Part shown: in pieces, positions 1 through 8,077 of the stretch
How positions within the stretch are numbered: position 1 is the stretch's first letter
Layout of the letters: every line of letters begins with the position of its first letter
Assembly: GCF_021442325.1 (NCBI RefSeq)
Contig: NZ_CP087879.1
Location: 186,001 to 250,000 of the forward strand
DNA: 64,000 nucleotides
Origin: Agromyces marinus
GTDB taxonomy: Bacteria > Actinomycetota > Actinomycetes > Actinomycetales > Microbacteriaceae
Reading direction: 5' to 3'
The notes under the pieces: model-generated
What the model was told of the DNA's origin: nothing
Database searches by the model: none
Seen by the model: only the letters and a program-made list of their open reading frames with translations
Position numbers and translations under genes: made by a program

Positions 1-1154
1 ACGCGCACGACGATCCCGGCGTCGTCGAGGAACTGCCCGACGTCGTGCGCGTGCACGCCCTCGACGGCGACGCTCACCAGGCCGCCGCGCGCCTCGCCCG
101 CCTGCGGCCCGACGATGCGGACGCCGGGCAGCGCCGCGACGCCGTCGACGACGCGTTCCGCGAACGCGGCCTCGTGCGCGGCGAGCGCGCCCATGCCGAT
201 GCCGTCGAGGTAGCGGACGGCCGCAGCCAACCCGATCACCTGCGACACGGGCTGCGTGCCCGACTCGAAGCGCTGCGGCGCCGGCAGGAACTCGGCCGAG
301 TCGAAGCTCACCCGTGTGATCGTCGACCCGCCCGTCCGGGCGGGCGGCAGGGCGTCGAGCAGGTCGGCCCGCCCGTAGAGCACGCCGATGCCGTTCGGGC
401 CGAGCATCTTGTGCCCTGAGAAGGCCGCGAAGTCCACGCCGTACCCGTCGAAGTCGACCGGTCGGTGCGGAACCGACTGGCAGGCGTCGAGCACGACCAT
501 CGCCCGCGGCGCCCGCTCGCGCACGAGCGCGACGAGGTCGGCCACGCGCACGATGAGCCCGGTCACGTTCGACACCTCGGCGAACGCCACGACGCGCGTG
601 CGCGGCCCGAGCACGGCCGCGAGGTCGTCGGCGCCCCAGCATCCGTTCACGTCGACCTTCACGGGCACGAGCACGGCGCCGGTGCGCTGGGCGACCCGCT
701 GCCACGGCAGGAGGTTCGCGTGGTGCTCGGCCTCGGTGAGCACGATCTCGTCGCCGGGCTGCAGCGCGAAGCGCGCGGCATCCGCCCCGCCGATCCCGGC
801 GCTCGCATCGGCGATGCCGAGCGCGACCATGTTCAGCGCATCGGTCGCGTTCTGCGCCCACACGATCTCGCGCTCATCGGCGGCACCGACGAATCGCGCG
901 AGGTCGGCGCGAGCCTCCTCGAACCGGCTCGTCGACCGGCCGGTCGCGGCGCTCGCACCGCGATGCACGGCCGCGAGATCGTGCTCGAGGTAGTCGCGCT
1001 CGGCGTCGAGGACTGCCGAGGGGCGCTGCGACGTGGCCGCGGAATCGAGGTAGGCGGTCGGTCGGGCGTCGCCGGATGCCGCGAACGCCGGGAAGTCGCG
1101 GCGGATGTCGCGAACCGCCCGCCCGCCCACGGTGTCGGTGTCGGTGTGGCTCAT
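1..1154 (-). CDS. Class V aminotransferase, SufS/cysteine desulfurase-like (3' end beyond window)
   Basis: PLP-dependent fold-type I enzyme, probably a cysteine desulfurase-like protein that takes sulfur from cysteine. 384 residues are visible. The N-terminal half has a SufS-like AYLDSAATSQ stretch, an EAEHHANLLPWQ block (residues 141-152) and the cofactor-binding FSGHKMLGPNGIGV block, with the Schiff-base lysine near residue 249. The reading frame leaves the window at VVRV, just where family members carry the GHHC segment with the catalytic cysteine, so that residue cannot be checked. The ATG start lies 76 bp from the divergent prpD start. No other suf genes are visible, so a role in Fe-S assembly is not assured. 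Family sure, exact function moderate. Confidence 0.85.
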   Translation of the reverse strand, partial: MSHTDTDTVGGRAVRDIRRDFPAFAASGDARPTAYLDSAATSQRPSAVLDAERDYLEHDLAAVHRGASAATGRSTSRFEEARADLARFVGAADEREIVWAQNATDALNMVALGIADASAGIGGADAARFALQPGDEIVLTEAEHHANLLPWQRVAQRTGAVLVPVKVDVNGCWGADDLAAVLGPRTRVVAFAEVSNVTGLIVRVADLVALVRERAPRAMVVLDACQSVPHRPVDFDGYGVDFAAFSGHKMLGPNGIGVLYGRADLLDALPPARTGGSTITRVSFDSAEFLPAPQRFESGTQPVSQVIGLAAAVRYLDGIGMGALAAHEAAFAERVVDGVAALPGVRIVGPQAGEARGGLVSVAVEGVHAHDVGQFLDDAGIVVR

Positions 1155-1218
1155 CCCCACCATCGTCCCACGCTCCGGCCCGAGCGCGGCCGGGTGCGGC
1201 CGCACCGCCGGCGTTCGA

Positions 1219-1224
1219 TAGCGT
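1219..1224 (+). promoter_or_regulatory. Leaderless-type -10 box of prpD
   Basis: TAGCGT lies 6 nt before the GTG start of prpD. There is no Shine-Dalgarno sequence. The spacing fits a transcript starting at or near the GTG, and it supports this start choice. Confidence 0.5.
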
Positions 1225-1230
1225 GAGCGG

Positions 1231-2769
1231 GTGAAGACCCACCACGTGCGCGTCCACCGCAGCGATGAGAACCTGGCCCGCCCCGATCAGCTCGCCTGGA
1301 AGATCGCCGAGGTCGCGGTCGATCCGGTTGCGGTCGATGGTGATGTGGTGGAGATGGTCGTGAATCGGGTGATCGATAATGCGGCGGTGGCTGCGGCGTC
1401 GTTGGCTCGGGGGCCGGTGGTCGCGGCGCGTTCGCAGGCGTTGGCGCATCCGGTCTCGATCGGGGGTGCCGGGGCGAATGTGTTCGGGGTGGATGCGGGT
1501 CGGCGCACTTCTCCGGAGTGGGCGGCGTGGGCGAACGGGGTCGCGGTGCGGGAGTTGGATTTCCATGACACGTTCCTCGCGGCGGAGTATTCGCATCCGG
1601 CGGACAACATTCCCGCGGTGGTCGCGGTCGCGCAGCATTGCGCGGGCTCGCGTGGGTTGACGGGTCGGGATGTGGTGCGGGGCATCGCGACGGGGTACGA
1701 GGTGCAGGTGGACCTGGCCAAGGCGATCAGCCTGCACAAGCACAAGATCGATCATGTCGCGCATCTGGGGCCGTCGGCGGCTGCGGGGATCGGGACGTTG
1801 CTGGGGTTGGATCGGGAGACGATCTTCCAGGCGGTGGGGCAGGCGTTGCACACCACGACCGCGACGCGGCAGTCGCGCAAGGGTGAGATCTCGACGTGGA
1901 AGGCGCATGCGCCGGCGTTCGCGGGGAAGATGGCGGTCGAGGCGGTGGATCGGGCGATGCGGGGCCAGACCAGTCCGGTGCCGATCTACGAGGGTGAGGA
2001 CGGGGTGATCGCGTGGCTGCTGGACGGCCCGGACGCCGGGTACGAGGTGCCGTTGCCCGAACCGGGTGAGGGCAAGCGGGCGATCCTGGGCACGTACACG
2101 AAGGAGCACTCGGCGGAGTACCAGGCGCAGGCGTTGATCGACCTGGGTCGGAGGTTGCACCGGGAGTACCCGTTGATCCTGGACGACCCGGACCGGATCG
2201 AGTCGGTCACGATCCATACCTCGCACCACACCCATCACGTGATCGGGTCCGGGGCGGGCGACCCGCAGAAGTACGACCCGACCGCGTCGCGGGAGACGTT
2301 GGATCACTCGGTGCCCTACATCTTCACGGTCGCGTTGCAGGACGGTGCCTGGCATCACGTGGACTCGTACGCGCCGGAGCGGGCGGGCCGCCCGGACACG
2401 GTCGCGTTGTGGCGCAAGGTGGTCACGGTCGAGGACCCGGAATGGACCCGCCGGTACCACTCGCTGGACATGACGGAGAAGGCGTTCGGGGGCAGGGTCG
2501 TGATCCGCCTGGCCGATGGCGGCGAGATCGTGGAGGAGATCGCGGTCGCGGACGCGCACCCGCTCGGGGCGCGCCCGTTCGGTCGGGAGCAGTACGTGCA
2601 CAAGTTCCGCACCCTCGCCGAGGGGGTCCTGACCGAGGCCGAGATCGACCGGTTCCTCGACCTGGCCGTGCGTCTGCCCGACCTCGGCCCGGACGAGCTG
2701 ACCCACCTCACCATCACCGCCGCACCCGGCGCGCTCAACGGCGTCGACATCCCCACCGGCCTCTTCTGA
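1231..2769 (+). CDS. prpD: 2-methylcitrate dehydratase PrpD
   Basis: MmgE/PrpD-family dehydratase of 512 residues. It removes water from 2-methylcitrate in propionyl-CoA catabolism in the cytoplasm. The family's hallmark blocks are visible: the helical N-terminal domain with [15 protein letters not shown], then [17 protein letters not shown], the [22 protein letters not shown] region, [15 protein letters not shown], and a C-terminal domain ending [10 protein letters not shown]. The GTG start at 1231 is supported by a -10-like box 6 nt upstream. Codon use is odd. From about 1325 to 2350 the gene uses TTG Leu, GGG Gly, GTG Val and GAT Asp far more than its neighbours, while the last third returns to the C-ending style of the region. 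prpC follows 1.26 kb downstream, but prpB is absent between them. Confidence 0.93.
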   Translation: MKTHHVRVHRSDENLARPDQLAWKIAEVAVDPVAVDGDVVEMVVNRVIDNAAVAAASLARGPVVAARSQALAHPVSIGGAGANVFGVDAGRRTSPEWAAWANGVAVRELDFHDTFLAAEYSHPADNIPAVVAVAQHCAGSRGLTGRDVVRGIATGYEVQVDLAKAISLHKHKIDHVAHLGPSAAAGIGTLLGLDRETIFQAVGQALHTTTATRQSRKGEISTWKAHAPAFAGKMAVEAVDRAMRGQTSPVPIYEGEDGVIAWLLDGPDAGYEVPLPEPGEGKRAILGTYTKEHSAEYQAQALIDLGRRLHREYPLILDDPDRIESVTIHTSHHTHHVIGSGAGDPQKYDPTASRETLDHSVPYIFTVALQDGAWHHVDSYAPERAGRPDTVALWRKVVTVEDPEWTRRYHSLDMTEKAFGGRVVIRLADGGEIVEEIAVADAHPLGARPFGREQYVHKFRTLAEGVLTEAEIDRFLDLAVRLPDLGPDELTHLTITAAPGALNGVDIPTGLF

Positions 2770-2802
2770 CGTCCGTCGCCCCCGCTCGCTCCCTCTCGTC
2801 TG

Positions 2803-2848
2803 GACAGCTGTTGCGGGTCCGGGACCGCTGGAAGCCGCAACAACTGTC
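2803..2848. terminator. TTGCGG palindrome between prpD and the DUF559-type gene
   Basis: Arms 2803-2816 (GACAGCTGTTGCGG) and 2835-2848 (CCGCAACAACTGTC) pair over 14 positions with one mismatch, leaving an 18-nt loop. It lies between the ends of two convergent genes, so it can act as a bidirectional transcription stop, although no T-run follows. It shares CAG-N2-GTTGCGGGT with the hairpin at 3912-3949 on the other side of the gene at 2850-3809. Confidence 0.55.
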
Positions 2849-2849
2849 G

Positions 2850-3809
2850 TCACGAGCCGTGCTGACGGTGCGTGGGCGAGCGCGGACCGAGCGTGTCGGG
2901 AAACCAGCGTGACGGATTCGGCACGGAACGCCACCCTCGACGACGGAGGTTCGCGGCGATCCTGCGGATCAGAGCGTGCGGGTCATCGAGGTCCGCCTGT
3001 GTGACCTCGGTCACGTGGAACCCGAGGGCCTCGAGTTCGGCCTCGCGCGTGCGATCGCGTCGCCACTGTCGCACGTCGGTCCGATGATGGTCGCCCTGGT
3101 ACTCGATGATCTCGCCGAACTCCTCGAACAGCAGATCCACGCGGGCGACGAACCTCCCCCTCTCGTCGCGGACCTCGACGTTGACGCGCGGGCGAGGCAG
3201 CCCCGCGAGCACGATGAGCGCGCGCAACTCCGATTCCTTGGGAGACTCGCTTGCCGCGTCCACGAGATCGAGTGCCGTCGCGAGCCGCGCGTGCAACCGG
3301 CGGTCCGGGTGGTAGGTCGCTGCCCGCTCCAGTCGATCGACACCGACCAGGCGCACCGCGACATCCGCCGCTGCGACGAGTTGCGGCAGTGTCAGCGTGC
3401 GGGCCAGCTCGCACCAGGTGCGCGACAGCGTCGTGACACGTACGCCCCCGACGTTCGTGAGTTCGCGTTCGTCGATACGGAGGCTCCTGGCCTTCACGCC
3501 GACTCGGCGCACTGCGCGGGCCGGTGCCGGCACGGCCAGTTCGAGCCGGTCGCGCAGGGTCGCTGGGATCGGCAGTCCATGCAGGACCGCCGCCGTCGTT
3601 CCGCTGGCGAACGCTCGCGGATGCAGCACCTCCAGGGTGCTGCGGCACTTGTCGGCGTAGGTGTGCTCATGGTGCAGCCGCACCCCGCGGCTCGGCGCTT
3701 CGAGGTCGCGTGCGCGCAAGCGCGACGGGCTCACGCCGAGGAGGCGCGCTCGGGGCACGCCGAACCCAGTGCGGCGGATCGACTCTGGCAACTCGGCTCT
3801 GCGTGTCAT
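2850..3809 (-). CDS. DUF559-type PD-(D/E)xK endonuclease-like protein with AbiEi-like N-terminus
   Basis: 319 residues. The C-terminal part (about 195-290) has the Vsr/DUF559 pattern: SPKESELRALIVLAGLP, FVARVDLLFEEFGEIIEYQG with candidate catalytic D and E, QWRRDRTREAELEALGFHV and a closing LIRRIAANL helix. The N-terminal half resembles the proteins often labelled type IV TA AbiEi-like (HxxTAAVLHGLP-type block near residue 75). DNA cleavage is inferred from the fold and not established. The gene runs opposite to prpD and prpC and sits between them, with TTGCGG palindromes on both sides. No partner toxin gene is adjacent, so it stands alone. The start is ATG-type at 3809 with good family N-terminus spacing. 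Fold likely, biological role unknown. Confidence 0.75.
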   Translation of the reverse strand: MTRRAELPESIRRTGFGVPRARLLGVSPSRLRARDLEAPSRGVRLHHEHTYADKCRSTLEVLHPRAFASGTTAAVLHGLPIPATLRDRLELAVPAPARAVRRVGVKARSLRIDERELTNVGGVRVTTLSRTWCELARTLTLPQLVAAADVAVRLVGVDRLERAATYHPDRRLHARLATALDLVDAASESPKESELRALIVLAGLPRPRVNVEVRDERGRFVARVDLLFEEFGEIIEYQGDHHRTDVRQWRRDRTREAELEALGFHVTEVTQADLDDPHALIRRIAANLRRRGWRSVPNPSRWFPDTLGPRSPTHRQHGS

Positions 3810-3911
3810 CCGCTCGATCTTGGCGGCTGCCCGCCGGGCCGAACCGCGTTCCCGTCACCCTGTGTCGTTTCCCATTCCGCATCGCCTGGTGAGGACGACT
3901 CGGTGTGGGCA

Positions 3912-3949
3912 GTCGTTGCGGGTTCCGAGCCCGAAACACCCGCAACGAC
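3912..3949. repeat. Perfect TTGCGGGT hairpin upstream of prpC and the DUF559-type gene
   Basis: Arms 3912-3923 (GTCGTTGCGGGT) and 3938-3949 (ACCCGCAACGAC) are perfectly complementary over 12 bp with a 14-nt loop. It lies between divergent genes, so a terminator role is unlikely. An operator or a repeat-family element is more plausible. Its left arm matches the hairpin at 2803-2848. Confidence 0.65.
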
Positions 3950-4030
3950 CGACCGGACGGAAAGGGTCCTAGGCTGGGGGAGCGGGCGCGACGCGGCGGT
4001 CGCGAACGGATGAGCCCCACGAGGAGCGCG

Positions 4031-5206
4031 ATGAGCGAGCAGACCCCAGAGGCCGAGGCGCCGAAGATCTACAAGGGCCTTGCCGGCGTGCCCGTGGATG
4101 TGACGGCAATCTCGAAGGTCAATCCCGACACGAACTCGCTGCTGTACCGCGGCTACCCGGTCCAGGAGCTCGCGGCATCCGTCACCTTCGAAGAGGTCGC
4201 CTACCTCCTGTGGAACGGCGAGCTCCCGGATGACTCGGAGCTCGCCGCCTTCGAGGAGATCGAGCGCAGCCACCGCGGCCTCGACCACGAGACCAAGCGC
4301 ATCGTCGACGAGATCCCCCTCACCGCGCACCCCATGGACGTGGTGCGCACGGCGGTCAGCGTCATCGGCGCGAGCGACCCCGCGACGCCCGACGACTCCC
4401 GCGAGGCGAACCTCGAGAAGTCGATCCGCCTCTTCGCCAAGCTGCCCTCGATCGTCACCTACGACCAGCGACGCCGGCACGACCTCGACTTCGTCGAGCC
4501 GAACAACGACCTCGGATACTCGGCGAACTTCCTCTGGCAGGCATTCGGCGAGACGCCCGAGCTCGAGGTCGTGAACGCGTTCGACACGTCGATGATCCTG
4601 TACGCCGAGCACTCCTTCAACGCCTCGACCTTCACGGCACGCGTCATCGCGAGCACCCTCTCCGACCTCTACTCGGCGGTCACCGGGGCGATCGGCGCGC
4701 TCAAGGGCGCCCTGCACGGCGGGGCGAACGAGGCCGTCATGCACACCTTCGACGAGATCGGCGCCGGCGAGGGCGGGCCCGAGCGCGCCGTCGCCTGGCT
4801 CGACGCGGCACTCGCCGAGAAGCGCAAGATCATGGGCTTCGGCCACCGCGTCTACAAGCACGGCGACTCGCGCGTGCCGACCATGCGCGACGCCCTCGAG
4901 CGGATGGTCGAGCACTACGACCGGCCCGACCTGCTCGAGCTCTACGTCGCGCTCGAGCAGGCCATGGACGAGCGCAAGGGCATCAAGCCCAACCTCGACT
5001 ACCCGGCCGGGCCCGTCTACCACCTGATGGGGTTCGACACCGAGATCTTCACCCCGCTGTTCGTGGCCGCCCGCGTCACGGGGTGGACGGCGCACATCAT
5101 GGAGCAGCAGGCGTCGAACGCGCTCATCCGCCCGCTCTCGGTGTACGAGGGTCCCGACGAACGGCACGTGCCCGCGAAGGGGAACGCCGCCGGCGACGTC
5201 GCCTGA
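4031..5206 (+). CDS. prpC: 2-methylcitrate synthase / citrate synthase PrpC
   Basis: Citrate-synthase family enzyme of 391 residues that condenses propionyl-CoA (or acetyl-CoA) with oxaloacetate. The catalytic triad is visible: His229 in KGALHGGANE, His272 in GFGHRVYKHGD and Asp323 in PNLDYPAGPVY. The ATG at 4031 is preceded by GAGGAG at 4021-4026, so the longer frame reaching 3905 (which would run through the hairpin) is rejected. The short length and the prpD neighbour favour methylcitrate synthase over the main citrate synthase. A TAGGCT box at about 3970 could be its promoter, which would make it independent of prpD. Confidence 0.92.
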   Translation: MSEQTPEAEAPKIYKGLAGVPVDVTAISKVNPDTNSLLYRGYPVQELAASVTFEEVAYLLWNGELPDDSELAAFEEIERSHRGLDHETKRIVDEIPLTAHPMDVVRTAVSVIGASDPATPDDSREANLEKSIRLFAKLPSIVTYDQRRRHDLDFVEPNNDLGYSANFLWQAFGETPELEVVNAFDTSMILYAEHSFNASTFTARVIASTLSDLYSAVTGAIGALKGALHGGANEAVMHTFDEIGAGEGGPERAVAWLDAALAEKRKIMGFGHRVYKHGDSRVPTMRDALERMVEHYDRPDLLELYVALEQAMDERKGIKPNLDYPAGPVYHLMGFDTEIFTPLFVAARVTGWTAHIMEQQASNALIRPLSVYEGPDERHVPAKGNAAGDVA

Positions 5207-5294
5207 TCGGCGGGCGCGCACAACGCCGGGCCGCGGCATCCGCCCGGCCGCTGTGCACGCCCACCAATGAACGGATGCCACGACGGATCGGCAA

Positions 5295-5300
5295 TATCCT
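5295..5300 (+). promoter_or_regulatory. -10-like box before the thioesterase gene
   Basis: TATCCT lies 8 nt before the ATG at 5309. No Shine-Dalgarno sequence is visible, so a leaderless mRNA is likely. Confidence 0.4.
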
Positions 5301-5308
5301 CGTGGACT

Positions 5309-5872
5309 ATGCACATGCTGTTCCGGACCCTGCTCCACATCCTGTTCCTGTCGCGGCGCAAGCCCGACCTCGGCCACTGGGATGTCGCGCGGACCCGGTT
5401 CATCACGCTGCCGACCGACCTCGACATCAACCGGCACATGAACAACGGCGTGTACTTCTCGATCATGGACGTCGCCCGCTTCGACATGCTCGTGCGCAGC
5501 GGCGTCTTCGGAACGATGCGCGAGAAGGAGTGGTACCCGGTCGTCGCGAGCGAGACCATCACCTTCCGCAAGTCGCTCCAGCCCTGGCAGCGGTTCACGA
5601 TCGAGTCGCGGCTGCTCGGCTACGACGACCGCGCCGTGTACGTCGAGCACCGGGTCGTGCGCCCCGGGGCGGACGGTGTTCCCGAGATCTACGCGAAGGC
5701 CTTCATCCGCGCCCGGTTCCTGCGGAAGGCCGGCGGCACGGTGCCGGTCTCCGAGCTCATCGAGGCGTTCGGCGCTCCGCCGGCGGACGACGAACTGCCC
5801 GAGTGGATCGTGCGCTGGGGAACGGATGTCGCCCTGCCGGCGACGCGCGCCGCGGCACCGTCGGAGTGGTGA
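5309..5872 (+). CDS. Hotdog-fold acyl-CoA thioesterase-like protein
   Basis: 187 residues. After a short hydrophobic N-terminus (MHMLFRTLLHILFLS) comes a single hotdog domain: RFITLPTDLDINRHMNNGVYFSIMD carries the conserved D/N and the DxNxHxNN pattern, followed by a core helix and strands. This matches the THEM6/4HBT_2 group, which hydrolyses acyl-CoA esters or is of unknown substrate. Cytoplasmic or membrane-associated. The ATG at 5309 is chosen because a TATCCT box lies just upstream. A longer frame from 5267 lacks support. It follows prpC by 102 bp but is probably transcribed separately. Confidence 0.8.
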   Translation: MHMLFRTLLHILFLSRRKPDLGHWDVARTRFITLPTDLDINRHMNNGVYFSIMDVARFDMLVRSGVFGTMREKEWYPVVASETITFRKSLQPWQRFTIESRLLGYDDRAVYVEHRVVRPGADGVPEIYAKAFIRARFLRKAGGTVPVSELIEAFGAPPADDELPEWIVRWGTDVALPATRAAAPSEW

Positions 5873-5909
5873 GCACGCGCCGGGCGGGGCCCGGCGCGCA
5901 CCGGTCGCG

Positions 5910-7049
5910 CTAGATCCGCGCCTTCCAGGGCACCACGACCTCCTTGATGATGAGGAGGATGCCCGCGGCGACCGGGATGGCGACGAGCGCGCCCGGCAGG
6001 CCGGCGAGCGTGCCGCCCGCGAGGGCCGCGATCAGGACGATCGAGCCGGGCACCTGCACGGCGCGGTTCATGACCCTCGGGGTCAGGATGTACGCCTCGA
6101 CCTGCATGTAGATGAGCATGCCGACGAGCACGATGATCGCCGCGGTGGGCGAGGTGAACAGCGCGATCACCGACATGAACGCGGTCGTCAGGACGGTACC
6201 GATCATGGGGATCAGCGTGATGAAGAACGCCGCGACCGAGATGACGAGGGCGAACGGCACGCCCGCGATCGTGAGCAGGATCAGGCTGTACAGCGCATTG
6301 AAGAACGCGAGCACGACCATGCCGCTGAGGTAGCGGCCGACGTTCTGCATGATCTGCTCGGCGTACTCGACGACGCGGCTGCGGTGCGACGCGGCGATGA
6401 GCCGGTAGATCGCGGCCTTCGACGAGTCGAGCGTGGCCATGAAGTAGATCGTGAGGATGAAGATGAAGAAGCCGGTCGAGAGCCCGCCGATGATCGCGAT
6501 GCCGACGTTCAGTGCCCCGCCGCCCACGGTGGCCCACGTGTTCGGGTCGGTGATGAACTCGATGAACCAGGTGTACGCGCTCGCGAGCACGCCGCCGGAG
6601 TCGGAGGAGAGCTGCTGGAACCAGTCCTGTTCCTGCATGTCCGCGTAGAGCTCGGGGAGCGAGGTGATGAACTCGGCCGCCTGCGTGATCACGATCGGCA
6701 GGATGAGTCCGAGCATGCCCGCGATGACGAGGACGAAGAGGATGATCACGGTGAGGATCGCCCAGCCCCGCTTCATGCCGCGCCGCTCGAACCACCGCAC
6801 GAGCGGGTCGAGCCCGAGCGTGATGAACACGGCCGCGAAGACCGCGAAGACCACGCCCGACAGGCTGATGAGTGCGCTCGCCAGGCCCAGGGTGACGAGC
6901 ACGCCCGCGGTCGCGATCATGCCCCACACGAAGGGACGGTTCGCCATCATGCCGCCGGCCGGGGCGGGCGCGCCGCCCGTGCGCGCTGCGCCCGTGCGTG
7001 CACGTTCGGCGTCGGATTGTCGGGTGCGTCGCCGCTCGATGGCCTTCAC
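5910..7049 (-). CDS. AI-2E family transporter (PerM/UPF0118)
   Basis: 379-residue polytopic membrane protein. A basic, Ala/Gly-rich cytoplasmic N-terminus is followed by paired membrane segments (about residues 38-80), the LDPLVRWFERRGMKRGWAILTV loop, a large central domain with amphipathic helices, and four more C-terminal membrane segments, with PRVMNRAVQVPG typical of the family. Members export autoinducer-2, or in other cases act as ion/proton antiporters. The substrate here is unknown. The GTG start at 7049 is supported by a TAGGCT box 7 nt upstream. It converges on the thioesterase gene. Confidence 0.88.
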   Translation of the reverse strand: MKAIERRRTRQSDAERARTGAARTGGAPAPAGGMMANRPFVWGMIATAGVLVTLGLASALISLSGVVFAVFAAVFITLGLDPLVRWFERRGMKRGWAILTVIILFVLVIAGMLGLILPIVITQAAEFITSLPELYADMQEQDWFQQLSSDSGGVLASAYTWFIEFITDPNTWATVGGGALNVGIAIIGGLSTGFFIFILTIYFMATLDSSKAAIYRLIAASHRSRVVEYAEQIMQNVGRYLSGMVVLAFFNALYSLILLTIAGVPFALVISVAAFFITLIPMIGTVLTTAFMSVIALFTSPTAAIIVLVGMLIYMQVEAYILTPRVMNRAVQVPGSIVLIAALAGGTLAGLPGALVAIPVAAGILLIIKEVVVPWKARI

Positions 7050-7056
7050 CCGCGTC

Positions 7057-7062
7057 AGCCTA
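7057..7062 (-). promoter_or_regulatory. -10-like box of the AI-2E transporter gene
   Basis: TAGGCT on the minus strand lies 7 nt before the GTG at 7049, consistent with leaderless transcription. Confidence 0.5.
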
Positions 7063-7103
7063 GTGCGAGCGGCCCACGCCGATCGGGAAGCTCGCGCGGC
7101 AGG

Positions 7104-7634
7104 TCACCGACCGGCCGCGGGGTCTGCGACGGATGCCGCGTCGGGAACGTGCAGGCCCCGATACGTCTCGACGAGCCCGGGGTCGTACTGCTGCCAGTCG
7201 GGAAGCTCGGTTCCGGCCCGGGTGGCGACCAGCCGGTCGAGGAAGTAGTCCCAGCCGGGCCCCACCGACGTGGCGTCGGCGGCCGAGTGCAGGAGCTGCC
7301 CGAGCGTGAGGGTCGTCATCCCCCCGGCTTCGCGGAGGTGGCAGAACACCCGCACGGATGCCTCGCCCTCGCCGATGTCGGCACGGAAGCCGTAGGGGGC
7401 GTCGCACTCGAGGATCGAGGTGTTCTGCCATTCGGCGCCCTCGCCGGACATGCGGAACCGCACGGCACCGGTGGACGGGGTCCCCGTGTAGGTGCCGATC
7501 CACGCCTGCATCGCCGTCGGATTGGTCAGCGTGTACCAGACCTCCTCGATGGGGGATCGGAACAGCCGGTCGAACTGGAGGTGGAGCCCGTCGTCCTTGC
7601 GGACGTAGTGGCCGGTCGCCCGAGTGATGGTCAT
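7104..7634 (-). CDS. SRPBCC/AHSA1-domain protein
   Basis: 176 residues spanning one START-like ligand-binding fold: LQFDRLFRSPIEEVWYTLTNPTAMQAWIG is the canonical opening of activator-of-Hsp90 homologues, with GPGWDYFLDRLV forming the closing helix that covers the cavity. Ligand and partner are unknown. The start follows an AGGGGGCG ribosome-binding site. It reads away from the small membrane protein gene at 7703, with 68 bp between them. Confidence 0.82.
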   Translation of the reverse strand: MTITRATGHYVRKDDGLHLQFDRLFRSPIEEVWYTLTNPTAMQAWIGTYTGTPSTGAVRFRMSGEGAEWQNTSILECDAPYGFRADIGEGEASVRVFCHLREAGGMTTLTLGQLLHSAADATSVGPGWDYFLDRLVATRAGTELPDWQQYDPGLVETYRGLHVPDAASVADPAAGR

Positions 7635-7689
7635 GTCGCCCCCTGCGTGTCGTCCTGACCTCAGGCTAATCCGGTGGCACGCGGACGGC

Positions 7690-7695
7690 TAGAGT
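7690..7695 (+). promoter_or_regulatory. -10-like box of the small membrane protein gene
   Basis: TAGAGT lies 7 nt before the ATG at 7703, without a Shine-Dalgarno sequence. This favours 7703 over the in-frame GTG at 7694, which lies inside the box. Confidence 0.5.
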
Positions 7696-7702
7696 GGCGC
7701 GC

Positions 7703-8074
7703 ATGAGCAGCAAGGCTTCCTCGCACGAGACCCACGACGAGCAGACGCTCCACATCGCCGAGCGTCACCGCGGCATGTGGGGCTGGTTCAGCGGCATCAT
7801 CGTCCTGGCGCTGGTCGCCGTGCCGTTGAGCGCGGCGTTCGCGTTCGCAACCAACCCGGGCACGCAGCAGCTCTTCGGCGGGCGCCTCTCCGAGGCGACG
7901 ACGGGCGGCTACCAGGCGTTCTGGTGGATCGTGGCCCTGCTGCTCGTCGCGCTCCCGGTGCTCGTCGGCTACGGCGTCGCGAAGATGTCGGGTCGTGCGG
8001 TCGTGATCGTCGGCGCGGTCGTCGCGCTGTTCGTCATCGCGATCATGATCCTCGGGCAGCTCTTCGTCTTCTGA
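7703..8074 (+). CDS. Small membrane protein, unknown function
   Basis: 123 residues with three predicted membrane segments: WGWFSGIIVLALVAVPLSAA, FWWIVALLLVALPVLVGYGV and the C-terminal AVVIVGAVVALFVIAIMILG, after a hydrophilic 27-residue cytoplasmic head. I do not recognise a family. The gene ends 3 bp from the end of the convergent oxidoreductase gene. Confidence 0.7.
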   Translation: MSSKASSHETHDEQTLHIAERHRGMWGWFSGIIVLALVAVPLSAAFAFATNPGTQQLFGGRLSEATTGGYQAFWWIVALLLVALPVLVGYGVAKMSGRAVVIVGAVVALFVIAIMILGQLFVF

Positions 8075-8077
8075 CGC

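Noticed and set aside
874-2934. A long minus-strand frame across prpD
   Set aside because: Shadow frame. prpD on the plus strand shows all family blocks.
3905-4030. Earlier GTG start for prpC
   Set aside because: It would place the hairpin at 3912-3949 inside the coding region. GAGGAG precedes the ATG at 4031.
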